This document shows, piece after piece, positions 8,978 to 17,568 of a stretch of 64,000 bases of DNA. Below the pieces are notes generated by a model. It was not told the DNA's origin and did not search any database. It saw nothing but the letters and a program-made list of their open reading frames with translations. The translations under genes were made by a program, and so were the position numbers. The DNA lies in the NCBI GenBank assembly GCA_964653485.1, contig CAZZFF010000019.1:3901-67900 (forward strand). The letters are read 5' to 3'. Every line of letters begins with the position of its first letter. Position 1 is the first letter of the stretch. The DNA comes from CAVQND01 sp964653485 (GTDB lineage: Bacteria; Verrucomicrobiota; Verrucomicrobiia; Limisphaerales; UBA8199).

Positions 8978-9586
8978 TCAGGGCGCGTCGCTCCACACCC
9001 CGCTGCGCAGGTAGGGTTTGAGTTTGTGCTTCAGGGTCTCGCGGCCGCGGTGGATAAGGGATTTGGTGGCGGAGACGGAGCAGCCGAGGACCTTGGCAAT
9101 TTCCTCGTAGCTCATTTCATCCTGGCGGCACAGCAGGATGGCCGTGCGCTGGTTTTCAGGCAGGTCGGCCAGGGCCTGTTCGATTTTTTGCTCGAGTTCG
9201 CCGTGGAGGAGGTTCTCCGGGGGCGGAACCGCTTTCTTGTCTTCGAATTGCTGCAAGGGTTGGTCGTCCTGCTCGGGTCGGGTGGCATCCATGGACTCGG
9301 AGGGATGGCGGGAGCGACGCCGCAGTTCGTTGAGGGCCAGGTTGCGGGCGATAGTAAAGAGCCAGGTCGAGAACTTGGCGGAGACCTCGTAGCGATGGGC
9401 GGAGCGAAAGACCTGGACAAAGACGTTTTGGGCGACGTCTTCGGCTTCGGTCGGGTCGTGGAGCATCCGGTACACGAGGTTCAGGACCGGCCGCTTATAC
9501 TTGTCCACGAGCGCGGCAAAAGCGGTGCCCTCGCCCTGTTTAACGCGTAACATCAAGGCGGCATCGGGTTCCAGCTCAGCGGACAT
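8978..9586 (-). CDS. ECF-type RNA polymerase sigma factor
   Basis: About 202 residues, canonical ECF architecture. Region 2 is seen in LVDKYKRPVLNLVYRMLHDP, then AEDVAQNVFVQVFR, then KFSTWLFTIARNLALNELRRR. Region 4 is seen in LADLPENQRTAILLCRQDEMSYEEIAKVLGCSVSATKSLIHRGRETLKHKL, a helix-turn-helix for the -35 element. The ATG at 9586 is preferred over an upstream TTG at 9604. First gene of a minus-strand operon with an anti-sigma factor, a DUF3106 protein and a UroD-like protein. Unlike the two other sigma factors in this window it has no C-terminal membrane extension. It is divergent from glnD, with about 90 bases between the starts. Confidence 0.92.
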   Translation of the reverse strand: MSAELEPDAALMLRVKQGEGTAFAALVDKYKRPVLNLVYRMLHDPTEAEDVAQNVFVQVFRSAHRYEVSAKFSTWLFTIARNLALNELRRRSRHPSESMDATRPEQDDQPLQQFEDKKAVPPPENLLHGELEQKIEQALADLPENQRTAILLCRQDEMSYEEIAKVLGCSVSATKSLIHRGRETLKHKLKPYLRSGVWSDAP

Positions 9587-9674
9587 GCTAGGGCATCTTA
9601 TCAAACACCGGAAAGCTCACAAGGTTTGACGCGGCTTGCGTTTGGGGCGTTTCTCACCCAAGCTTGGAAGTGGA

Positions 9675-12458
9675 ATGCAGGAATTGCTCAAGAAGATCGA
9701 GGCCAGCGCCGCCGCGCGGCTGTCGCTGCCCCCGGGCCGGGAGCCGGCGCAGGAGTTGGCGCGCTACAAGGCCTTTCTGAAGGTCGAGACCCATCGGCTC
9801 AAGATGCTGCACCGGGCCGGCGGAGGCGGTCTGGAGGTGTGCCACGCGCGGTCGGTGATGATGGACCTCTTGCTGCGCCATCTGTGGGGCACGGCGAAGG
9901 CGAATCTGACCGAGGCGGCGCGGAAGGAGTTTCCGCACCTGGCCCTGGTGGCGATCGGGGGTTACGGGCGTGGGGAGCTCAACCCGCACAGCGACATCGA
10001 CTTCATGTTCCTGCACAGCGGGCAGGTTGCCGGAAACCGGCCGCTGCCCTATTTGTCCAAGATCATTGACGGCATTCTGTACCCGCTCTGGGACATCGGG
10101 CTCAAGGTCGGCCATTCGGTGCGGAGCATCGAGGATTGCGTGAAGGTGGCCAACACCGACATGCAATCCAAGACCTCGTTGATCGAGGCCCGGCTCGTCG
10201 TGGGAGACGAGGACTTGTTCCTGAAGTTCCAGAAGGCCCTGGTCAACAAGTGCGTCGAGGGGCATGTCGAGGAATATATCGCGATGCGCGTTGCGGACCA
10301 GGCCGCGCGGAGGGAGAAGTTCGGCAATTCGGCCTGCATGCAGGAGCCTAATCTGAAGAACGGCTGCGGCGGGCTGCGGGACTTTCAGAACCTGCTGTGG
10401 ATGGCATTTTTCAAGCATCGCACGCGGTCGCTCACGGAATTGCAGGCGCAGGGCCTGATCAGCGAAAAGGAGCGGAAGCAACTCGAGGGGGCCTACGACT
10501 TCCTGCTGCGCGCGCGCACGGAGATGCACTATCACCTGAACCGGGCCATGGACGTGCTGACCAAGAACCTCCAGCCGACGGTGGCCCACAACCTGGGCTT
10601 TACGGAGCGGTCCCCCAGCGAGCGCATCGAGCGGTTCATGCGGGAGCTGTATATGCGCTCCAGGAACGTCTTTCTCATCACCCGCACGCTGGAACAGCGT
10701 TTGGCCCTCCAGCCCGAGGTCCCGCGCCGTTTGTCCCTGCGCTCCTTCCTGCCCGGCGGCCGCAAGCCGGTCATCGAGCCGGTCGATGGTTTCAAGTTCT
10801 GCGACCACGAGATTCACGCGGTATCCGACCGTGTTTTTCGCGAGCAGCCCTGCCGGCTGATGCGCGTGTTTCTTTACGCCCAGCAACGCGGTCTGCGCCT
10901 GCACCCCGACCTGGCGCAACTCATCCGGAAGGAGTTGCTGCTGGTGGATCGGACCTTCCTCATGGACCAGCACGTGCGGGAGACTTTCCTGACGATCCTG
11001 GACCAACGCGGCAACGTCGCCCCCATTCTGCGCACGATGCACGAGGTCGACTTCCTGGGCCGCTATATTCCTGAGTTCCGCAAGCTGACCTGCCTTGTGC
11101 AGCATGAGTTCTACCACCTATACGCGGCCGACGAGCACACGCTCGTCTGCCTCGAACAGCTTGATCGCGTCTGGAACGCCAAAGCCCCCCCTTACACCGA
11201 GTATGCCGAGCTGCTACACAAGGTGGAGCGGCCCTTTATCCTGTACCTGGCCTTGCTTCTCCACGACCTGGGCAAGCCCGAGGGTCACGGTCATCCGGCC
11301 TTGAGCGGGGAGATGGCCCTGCGCGTGGCCAAGCGCCTGGACCTCGACGGGGCAGCCACTCACACCCTCCGCGTGATCATCGAGAACCATCTCTTGCTGG
11401 CCAGCATCTCCCAACGCCGCGACCTCGACGACCCGTCCGTCATCCGGCACGTGGCCAAACAAATCCAAACCCCCGAGACCCTCGGGATGCTCACGTTGCA
11501 CACCTTCGCGGATTCCCTGGCCACAAGCGACAAGCTCTGGAACGGTTTCAAGGACTCGCTCCTTTGGGCGCTGCACAACAAGACCATGGCGCTGATGACC
11601 GGCGGGACGGAGTTTGTCCGCACTGACGAGATGCACCGCGAATTGTTGCGCCAGGAGGTCAACCGCCTGCTGGCGGGCAGCGCCGACCCTGCCGAACTGC
11701 AGGCCCATTTCACCAAACTGCCTCCGCGCTATTACCAGCTCCATTCCGCGCGCGAGGTCATCGCCGACCTCGTCCTGGTGAACCGGTTCTTGCGCCTCCA
11801 GGTCCTGGAAGACCAGAATGTGCTCGGGCCGATCGTGAGTTGGCAGGACCAGCCGGATCGGGGCGCCAACCTGGTGAAAGTCTGCACCTGGGACCGCGAA
11901 GGGCTCTTCAGCAAGATAGCAGGCTCTTTCAGCGCCGCCGGCCTCAACATCCTCAGCTCCCGCGTTTTCACCCGCTCCGATGGCATCGCCCTCGACGCGT
12001 TTCTGGTTACCGATGCCCGCAACGGCAGCCTTGCGGGCCCCGAGCAGCGGGACAAGTTTCAGGAGGTCCTCAAGAAGGCCCTCGCCGGAGGCGGCGTCGA
12101 TTTCCCCGCCCTCATCGCCCGCCAGAAGATTACACGCCCTCTTTACCAGGCCTATTCCGGCGAGCACATCTCGACCCAGGTCCGCTTCGAGGACGAGGCT
12201 TCCGACACCCGCACCATCATCGAGATCGAGACCGAAGACCGGCTCGGCCTCCTTTACATCATCTCGCAGACGCTGGCGGAGTTGAACCTTGACATCTCCA
12301 ACGCGAAGATTCTCACCGAGAAAGGCGCGGCGATCGACAGCTTTTACGTCCGGGAAACCAACGGCGCGCGCGTCAGTTCACCCGAACGGCGCACCGCCAT
12401 CGAGCGGCGCCTGCGCCGAGCTATCCAGAAACTGGCGGAGCGCTCCGGCGAAGCATAG
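9675..12458 (+). CDS. glnD: [Protein-PII] uridylyltransferase / uridylyl-removing enzyme
   Basis: 927 residues from the ATG at 9675, which has GGAAG just upstream (an in-frame TTG at 9636 is less likely). Domain order is that of GlnD: nucleotidyltransferase domain with GGYGRGELNPHSDIDFMF around residues 94-111; a helical PII-modifying region; an HD domain with LLLHDLGKPEGHGHP near 525-540, which removes UMP; and two C-terminal ACT domains from about 733 and 845 that sense glutamine. The enzyme controls PII modification and so nitrogen assimilation. Length and motifs are complete and nothing appears broken. No PII or glutamine synthetase gene is in the window. Confidence 0.95.
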   Translation: MQELLKKIEASAAARLSLPPGREPAQELARYKAFLKVETHRLKMLHRAGGGGLEVCHARSVMMDLLLRHLWGTAKANLTEAARKEFPHLALVAIGGYGRGELNPHSDIDFMFLHSGQVAGNRPLPYLSKIIDGILYPLWDIGLKVGHSVRSIEDCVKVANTDMQSKTSLIEARLVVGDEDLFLKFQKALVNKCVEGHVEEYIAMRVADQAARREKFGNSACMQEPNLKNGCGGLRDFQNLLWMAFFKHRTRSLTELQAQGLISEKERKQLEGAYDFLLRARTEMHYHLNRAMDVLTKNLQPTVAHNLGFTERSPSERIERFMRELYMRSRNVFLITRTLEQRLALQPEVPRRLSLRSFLPGGRKPVIEPVDGFKFCDHEIHAVSDRVFREQPCRLMRVFLYAQQRGLRLHPDLAQLIRKELLLVDRTFLMDQHVRETFLTILDQRGNVAPILRTMHEVDFLGRYIPEFRKLTCLVQHEFYHLYAADEHTLVCLEQLDRVWNAKAPPYTEYAELLHKVERPFILYLALLLHDLGKPEGHGHPALSGEMALRVAKRLDLDGAATHTLRVIIENHLLLASISQRRDLDDPSVIRHVAKQIQTPETLGMLTLHTFADSLATSDKLWNGFKDSLLWALHNKTMALMTGGTEFVRTDEMHRELLRQEVNRLLAGSADPAELQAHFTKLPPRYYQLHSAREVIADLVLVNRFLRLQVLEDQNVLGPIVSWQDQPDRGANLVKVCTWDREGLFSKIAGSFSAAGLNILSSRVFTRSDGIALDAFLVTDARNGSLAGPEQRDKFQEVLKKALAGGGVDFPALIARQKITRPLYQAYSGEHISTQVRFEDEASDTRTIIEIETEDRLGLLYIISQTLAELNLDISNAKILTEKGAAIDSFYVRETNGARVSSPERRTAIERRLRRAIQKLAERSGEA

Positions 12459-12472
12459 CCGGCCGGAGGGTG

Positions 12473-13534
12473 CTATATCCGCACTCCCGCAGCCCGGTAG
12501 AACCGCTGTACGCGGGCCATCTCCTCCTCGAGTTCCAGGACGCCAATTGACCGCACCATCTGGCCGATCGTCGTTTTGGGATCATTGGACCAGAAGATGC
12601 CGCAATCCTCGTCTTCGTAATAGCGGAAACCGACCTTGTCGCCAAAGGCTTTCCGGAGGGCTTCGCCGTTTCGCAGCTTCGCGCTCCAAGGGAGCAGGGC
12701 GTAACTGAGGTCCAATTCGTGAACCAGGATGCTTTGCGGCGGCCTGACCTGCGCGGCGATCTTACCCGTCGGCTCAAAGATGGACGCGTTGTGCCTCCAG
12801 GTGCTGGAGGCAATGTAGCAGCGGTGCTGCCTGGCTCGGAACGCGGGTTGAGATGTCTGCGGCGATTGGGTGGGCCAGGCGATGAGCTCCGCTCCGCGGC
12901 GGGCCAGTTCCGCCCAGCCGCCGCCGAAATTCATGTCGTAGCAGATTTGAATTCCCAGTTTCCCGAAATCGCAGTCGAAGACGGGCAGCGCGTCGCCGGG
13001 GGTGGCGCCGCCCTCCATGGTTCGGCGTTCGAGCGAGACCACCAAATGCACTTTGCGGTAGGTTCCCAGCACGTCACCTTTGCGTCCGAGGAGGATCGCC
13101 GCATTCGAGCACACCCGTTTTTCTCTTGAATCCAACAAGTAAGTGGGAACGACGATATGGCAGGCGTGCTCGCGGGCCTTCCGAGCGAAGGAATCCTTGA
13201 ATTCTCCCTCGAAGGAGACCGAATGGGCCACGGCGTCGTCGCCCGCTTCGCCGGTGATCGCCGTCTCCGGCAGAACGGCGAGGTCGAGACCGCGGCCATA
13301 GGCTTGTTTGGCCTGGGCGGCCATTTGGTCTATGATGCCGGTGAGTTGCTCCGAGCGTTTGGACAGCCCGGGATACTCCCCCCAAAAGGACTGCATGACG
13401 GTGCCGACGATGACCTTTCGGGGAGGGGTGTCGGAGGTGGTTCGGACTTGTCCCTCCTCCTCGGAGGCCAGTGCGGGGACAGCGTCAAGAGCCGCGACGC
13501 CGCTCAGCGTCGCCAGGAATGTTCTTCGGTGCAT
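12473..13534 (-). CDS. Tat-exported carbon-nitrogen hydrolase (nitrilase superfamily)
   Basis: 353 residues from the ATG at 13534, which has a good AGGAG nine bases upstream. The N-terminus HRRTFLATLSGVAALDAVPALA is a twin-arginine-like signal (one His before RR). The nitrilase triad is complete: Glu in LPETAITG, Lys in YRKVHLV, Cys in IQICYDMNFGGGWAEL. It probably hydrolyses an amide or nitrile, or acts as an N-carbamoyl amidase, outside the cytoplasm; the substrate is not clear. It stands alone, converging with glnD with only 14 bases between the stops. Confidence 0.88.
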   Translation of the reverse strand: MHRRTFLATLSGVAALDAVPALASEEEGQVRTTSDTPPRKVIVGTVMQSFWGEYPGLSKRSEQLTGIIDQMAAQAKQAYGRGLDLAVLPETAITGEAGDDAVAHSVSFEGEFKDSFARKAREHACHIVVPTYLLDSREKRVCSNAAILLGRKGDVLGTYRKVHLVVSLERRTMEGGATPGDALPVFDCDFGKLGIQICYDMNFGGGWAELARRGAELIAWPTQSPQTSQPAFRARQHRCYIASSTWRHNASIFEPTGKIAAQVRPPQSILVHELDLSYALLPWSAKLRNGEALRKAFGDKVGFRYYEDEDCGIFWSNDPKTTIGQMVRSIGVLELEEEMARVQRFYRAAGVRI

Positions 13535-13825
13535 TTGCGAGTTCTCCTGCGAGGTGAACAACAGTTCTATTTTTCTCAATCATAACTCCCGCGCAAGGAC
13601 AGCGCCAGGGCTAAGGAGGCTATTCAGAATAGCATGAACACTTTCGCGTGGTCGTTTGACCGCTGGCTTCGTTGCTCGCTCGTTCCAGACCGGTGCGGGT
13701 ATGCGTCTCGCTAGCGCCTCGCCAGCGGAGGTCCGGAGCGGCGAGCCGAACGAGGGGGAATCATCGTGCGAGGCTGAAAATGGGCTGCTTGCGTGAGGGG
13801 AGCCATGATGACGTGAAGGACTCCC

Positions 13826-16030
13826 TCATCGCACCTCGAATTGACCTTTGACCCGAATGTCCTCGGACGAACTGCCCACCAGGACCTCGAACGCGCCCGG
13901 TTCGACGACAAATCCGCGAGTCTTAACATCGTAGAATGCGAGCTTCTCAGCCGGCAGCGCAAAAGTGACCGCCTTCTTCTCCCCTGGACGCAACGCAACA
14001 CGCTCGAACCCCCGTAATTCCTTCAAGGGCCGCCTTACGCTGGACGCCACCTGGTGTATGTAAACCTGAACCACTTCGTCGCCTGCCCGGTCTCCTATAT
14101 TCTCGACCTCCACACTCACCGCGACCTTGCCGGTTGGCGGGATGTGCTGGGGCCGGGTCTGCAGATCGGAGTATTTGAACGCGGTGTAGCTTAGGCCGTG
14201 GCCGAAGGGAAAGAGAGGTTGTCCCTCCAGATACATATAGGTAAAACCCTTACTGACGTCATATTCGTCCTGGGCGGGCACCTGGCTTTCAGAGGCATAG
14301 ACAGTGTGCGGCAGACGGCCCGCGGGGTTGACCTCGCCAAAGAGCACGTCGGCGATGGCGTCGCCGCCCTCGACACCATTCCACCATGCCTCGATCATGG
14401 CGGGCACATTCTCTTTAAGCCACGGCACTGCCAACGGACCGGCGTTCATGAGCACGACGACGGTCTTCGGGTTAGCCGCCAGCACTGCCTTGACCAACTC
14501 CTCCTGGCGGCCCGGCAGCCGGAGGCTGGGGCGATCATGTCCTTCCGATTCGATGCGGCTGTCCGTGCCGATGCAAAGGATCGCCACGTCCGCGTTCCGG
14601 GCAGCCGCGGCAGCCTGGGCGATTGAGTCCGCTTCGTTGTCGGATGCCGCCCCCTCGCTCGATTGGGCGTTGGGGGCTTGGCTGATCCGGCATCCGCGAG
14701 CGTAAAGCACCTCGGTCCCCGGGACGGCGCGGTTTCGGATGCCCTGGAGCGGCTTGACCGGCCCGTCGGCCTTGCCGCTGTAGCCGCCCGCCGTAAACGT
14801 ATCGGCGTGAGGACCGAGGACGGCGATCCTCGTGAGTTTGCCCTTGTCCAGGGGCAGGAAGTGGTTTCGATTGACGAGCAGCACGATGGACTCGCGGGCC
14901 GCCTCCAAGGCCAGCGCCCGATGCTCCGGGCTGCATATTGCCTTAGTGGGGATTCGGCTGTAAGGCACCAACTCCGGGGGATCGAACTCGCCCAGGCGGA
15001 TGCGGTCGCGCATGAGGCGGAACACAGCGTCGTTGAGCCGCGCCTCAGGTAGAAGCCCCTGCCGAACAGCGGCGGGAAGATAGGTTTCAAACTCCTTGTC
15101 GGAGAAGTCGCAGCCGGCCATCAGGGATTTGGCCACGGCATCCTCGTAAGTCATTTGGCCTTTCATGTGCCCGCTGACCATGCTGTTCACCCCGCCCAGG
15201 TCCGACACCACAAAACCCTGGAAGCCCCATTGCTTCTTCAGTATGTCGGTGAGCAGCAGGGGGTTGATATTGCTGGGAACACCGTTGATGGCGTTGTAAG
15301 AGGCCATGACCGACTGGGCTTGGCCCTCGACGATGCAGTCGCGAAAGTGCGGCAGCCAGTACTCGTGGAGCATCCGCTCCGGCACCGTAGCGGAAAGTTG
15401 CTGGCGCCCCTGCTCGACGTTGTTGACCGCATAGTGCTTGAGGGTGGAGACCAGCTTGAGGTGCTTCGGGTCATCGCCCTGCAGGCCTTTGACATACGCC
15501 ACACCGAGCCGGCCGGTCAGGTAAGGGTCCTCGCCGTATGCCTCTTCGTTGCGCCCCCAGTAGGGGTTTCGTCCGATGTTGATGACAGGCGCGCGATAGA
15601 TAAGACCTTTGTGCTCCCCCGGAAAGTTCGGGTCCTGGCGCCAGCCGTTATATATCGCGCGCGCTTCGTCCGAGATGGCCGTGGCAACCTCATGCACCAG
15701 GTTGGAATCCCATGTCGCCGCCATCGCCAGTGACACCGGGAACATCGTTGTCTGCCGGTCCCAGCAGACGCCATGGAGGCACTGGTTCCAGCCATCGCAC
15801 TTGATGCCAAACCGTTCCACCGTCGTCCCCTTGTGGTTGAGGAGCATCGCCTTCTCCTCCAGCGTCAGACGCGAGATCAAATCTCGAGTGCGGTCCTCGG
15901 CGGATTGGGCTGGGTCCAGATAGAGGGGCCTTGGCGGGGATTCGGCGGCGCGAAGTCCATTTCCGAACCCGGCAAGGAGCCCAAGAGCCACCAGCCAAGA
16001 ATGAGAGCCGGAGCCAAATATGGTCTTCAT
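13826..16030 (-). CDS. Secreted beta-glucosidase-like glycoside hydrolase family 3
   Basis: About 734 residues from the ATG at 16030, giving the signal peptide KTIFGSGSHSWLVALGLLAG...GLRAAES. GH3 architecture: TIM-barrel domain with the early motif MTLEEKAMLLNHKG-like (LTLEEKAMLL), substrate segment LKHYAVNNVE, and the nucleophile region GFVVSDLGGVNSMV with the catalytic Asp; then the alpha/beta sandwich with the KTVVVLMNAGP region; then a fibronectin-III-like domain starting near KVAVSVEVENIGDRAGDE. Predicted to act on beta-glucosides or beta-xylosides in the periplasm. A 14-codon upstream frame overlaps its start (see separate entry). It is divergent from a second sugar-related secreted protein, so the two probably respond to the same plant material. 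Confidence 0.93.
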   Translation of the reverse strand: MKTIFGSGSHSWLVALGLLAGFGNGLRAAESPPRPLYLDPAQSAEDRTRDLISRLTLEEKAMLLNHKGTTVERFGIKCDGWNQCLHGVCWDRQTTMFPVSLAMAATWDSNLVHEVATAISDEARAIYNGWRQDPNFPGEHKGLIYRAPVINIGRNPYWGRNEEAYGEDPYLTGRLGVAYVKGLQGDDPKHLKLVSTLKHYAVNNVEQGRQQLSATVPERMLHEYWLPHFRDCIVEGQAQSVMASYNAINGVPSNINPLLLTDILKKQWGFQGFVVSDLGGVNSMVSGHMKGQMTYEDAVAKSLMAGCDFSDKEFETYLPAAVRQGLLPEARLNDAVFRLMRDRIRLGEFDPPELVPYSRIPTKAICSPEHRALALEAARESIVLLVNRNHFLPLDKGKLTRIAVLGPHADTFTAGGYSGKADGPVKPLQGIRNRAVPGTEVLYARGCRISQAPNAQSSEGAASDNEADSIAQAAAAARNADVAILCIGTDSRIESEGHDRPSLRLPGRQEELVKAVLAANPKTVVVLMNAGPLAVPWLKENVPAMIEAWWNGVEGGDAIADVLFGEVNPAGRLPHTVYASESQVPAQDEYDVSKGFTYMYLEGQPLFPFGHGLSYTAFKYSDLQTRPQHIPPTGKVAVSVEVENIGDRAGDEVVQVYIHQVASSVRRPLKELRGFERVALRPGEKKAVTFALPAEKLAFYDVKTRGFVVEPGAFEVLVGSSSEDIRVKGQFEVR

Positions 16031-16071
16031 TGCGTGCAAAACCGTGGTGCCGCTTGGATTCCGCTTTTCAT
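16027..16071 (-). promoter_or_regulatory. 14-codon upstream ORF overlapping the GH3 start
   Basis: On the minus strand an ATG at 16071, preceded by GGGGAGACC (a strong Shine-Dalgarno), opens a 14-codon frame that ends in TGA at 16027-16029. That stop overlaps the presumed GH3 start codon as ATGA. The GH3 ATG itself has no good ribosome binding site. The layout suits translational coupling through a short leader peptide (starting MKSGIQAAP). The alternative is a sequencing indel that split one longer N-terminus. Confidence 0.45.
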
Positions 16072-16145
16072 GGTCTCCCCTTTTATGATAATTGAGCGTC
16101 GCTGGACAGGCATTTTTCCGGAGCATCCATGCGCGCTGCGCGAAT

Positions 16146-17558
16146 ATGAAACAAACGGCATTGGCGGTCCTCCTTCTTGTCATTCCCCTTGTCGCAAGGC
16201 CGGCGGTGGAGCCGGCTCCAACCGGCGGCATCAGGGTGTATGCCGACAACCCATTCTACTGGGAATACCAGGGGAAACCGGTGCTGCTGCTGGGCGGGTC
16301 TTCGGCCCCAAAGGGCGGGCTGAACGATGAGGGAATGTTCCTGTGGCCGGACGTGGCCGGCAGTCTGGACAAACTCGTTTCGGCCGGAGGCAATTATACG
16401 AGGTGTCTTGTATCGGGTCGATTGCGCGGCGAGCCGCTGTGGCCCTTCTCGAGCGCCGAGGGGCGTTTTGACTTGGATCGCTGGGACGAGGCCTACTGGC
16501 ATTGCTTCGAGAGCTTTCTGACGGAGACCCGGAAGCGCGGGGTCATTACCGACATCGAGGTGTGGGCCACGTTCGATTACGCGCGCCTGCCCTGGACCAA
16601 GAACCCCTTCAACCCGATCAATAACCGAAATTATACGACCCAGGAGAGCGGTCTTCCGGCCGAGGTCAATAGTCCTGCCTATTTGGCGAAGAATCCGTTT
16701 TACGAGACGGTGCCGGACGAAGGAAAAATGCCGGCGGTGCTCCGATATCAACAGCGCTTTGTGGATAAGGTCCTGTCTTATACGCTACGGTTCGGGAATG
16801 TTTTGTACTGCATGGATAATGAAACCGCCGGCGGTCCGGCCTGGGGCGCGTATTGGGCCCGCTACATCCGCGACGCCGCGGCCAGGGCCGGGGAGAAGGT
16901 TTGCGTCACCGAGATGTTCGAGTCGCACGACCTGGAGCATGCTTCCTACCGCAACGTGACCGATTATCCTCAACTCTACGACTTCATCGAGGTTTCACAA
17001 AACAACCACCAAACGGGCCAGACCCATTTCGACAAGATTCAGGGGCTGCGGCAGCGCATCCTCGCGGCGCCCCGTCCGCTGAGCAACGTCAAAATCTACG
17101 GGAGCGACGGGGGCGGGTTGTTCGGCACCGGCCGGGAGGCGACTGAACGGTTCTGGCGAGACATTTTCGCCGGCTGCGCTTCGGCTCGCTTCCATGAAAA
17201 GCACCTCGGGGACAGCGAGTTGGCCCTACGGATGGTGCGGAGCGCGCGAGAGGTGACCCGTGCCTTTGATCTCTTTCATTGCGCGCCGCATAATGAACTC
17301 CTGGCAGACCGGGCGCCGAACCAGGCCTACTGCCTGGCGAACCCGGGCAGAGAGTATGCAGTCTATTTCCCCGCGGCGGGCCGGGTCCAGCTCGACACCC
17401 CCGGGCTCGGAGGCCAGGCTGAGTTGCGCTGGTACGATATTGACCGCGGAACCTGGATGGAACCGGCGCGGGTCCCCGATGAGAGGCCCATCGCGCTGTC
17501 CACACCGGGTGAGGGTCAGTGGGCCGTCCTGGTTCGAGCCGGTCGGAGTCCGCGATAG
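16146..17558 (+). CDS. Secreted clan GH-A-like glycoside hydrolase, DUF4038/apiosidase-like
   Basis: About 470 residues from the ATG at 16146, starting with the signal peptide KQTALAVLLLVIPLVARPA. The opening of the mature part (NPFYWEYQGKPVLLLGGSS) matches the way DUF4038/GH140-like barrel proteins begin. A candidate acid/base Glu sits in LYCMDNETAGG and a later KIYGSDGGG may hold strand 7. A C-terminal beta domain starts near YCLANPGREYAVYFPAAGRV and resembles the collagen-binding-like domain often attached to these barrels. Divergent from the GH3 gene across a ~115-base control region. Function inferred as plant cell wall sugar cleavage; the exact activity is unknown. Confidence 0.65.
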   Translation: MKQTALAVLLLVIPLVARPAVEPAPTGGIRVYADNPFYWEYQGKPVLLLGGSSAPKGGLNDEGMFLWPDVAGSLDKLVSAGGNYTRCLVSGRLRGEPLWPFSSAEGRFDLDRWDEAYWHCFESFLTETRKRGVITDIEVWATFDYARLPWTKNPFNPINNRNYTTQESGLPAEVNSPAYLAKNPFYETVPDEGKMPAVLRYQQRFVDKVLSYTLRFGNVLYCMDNETAGGPAWGAYWARYIRDAAARAGEKVCVTEMFESHDLEHASYRNVTDYPQLYDFIEVSQNNHQTGQTHFDKIQGLRQRILAAPRPLSNVKIYGSDGGGLFGTGREATERFWRDIFAGCASARFHEKHLGDSELALRMVRSAREVTRAFDLFHCAPHNELLADRAPNQAYCLANPGREYAVYFPAAGRVQLDTPGLGGQAELRWYDIDRGTWMEPARVPDERPIALSTPGEGQWAVLVRAGRSPR

Positions 17559-17568
17559 GACCTGTTTA

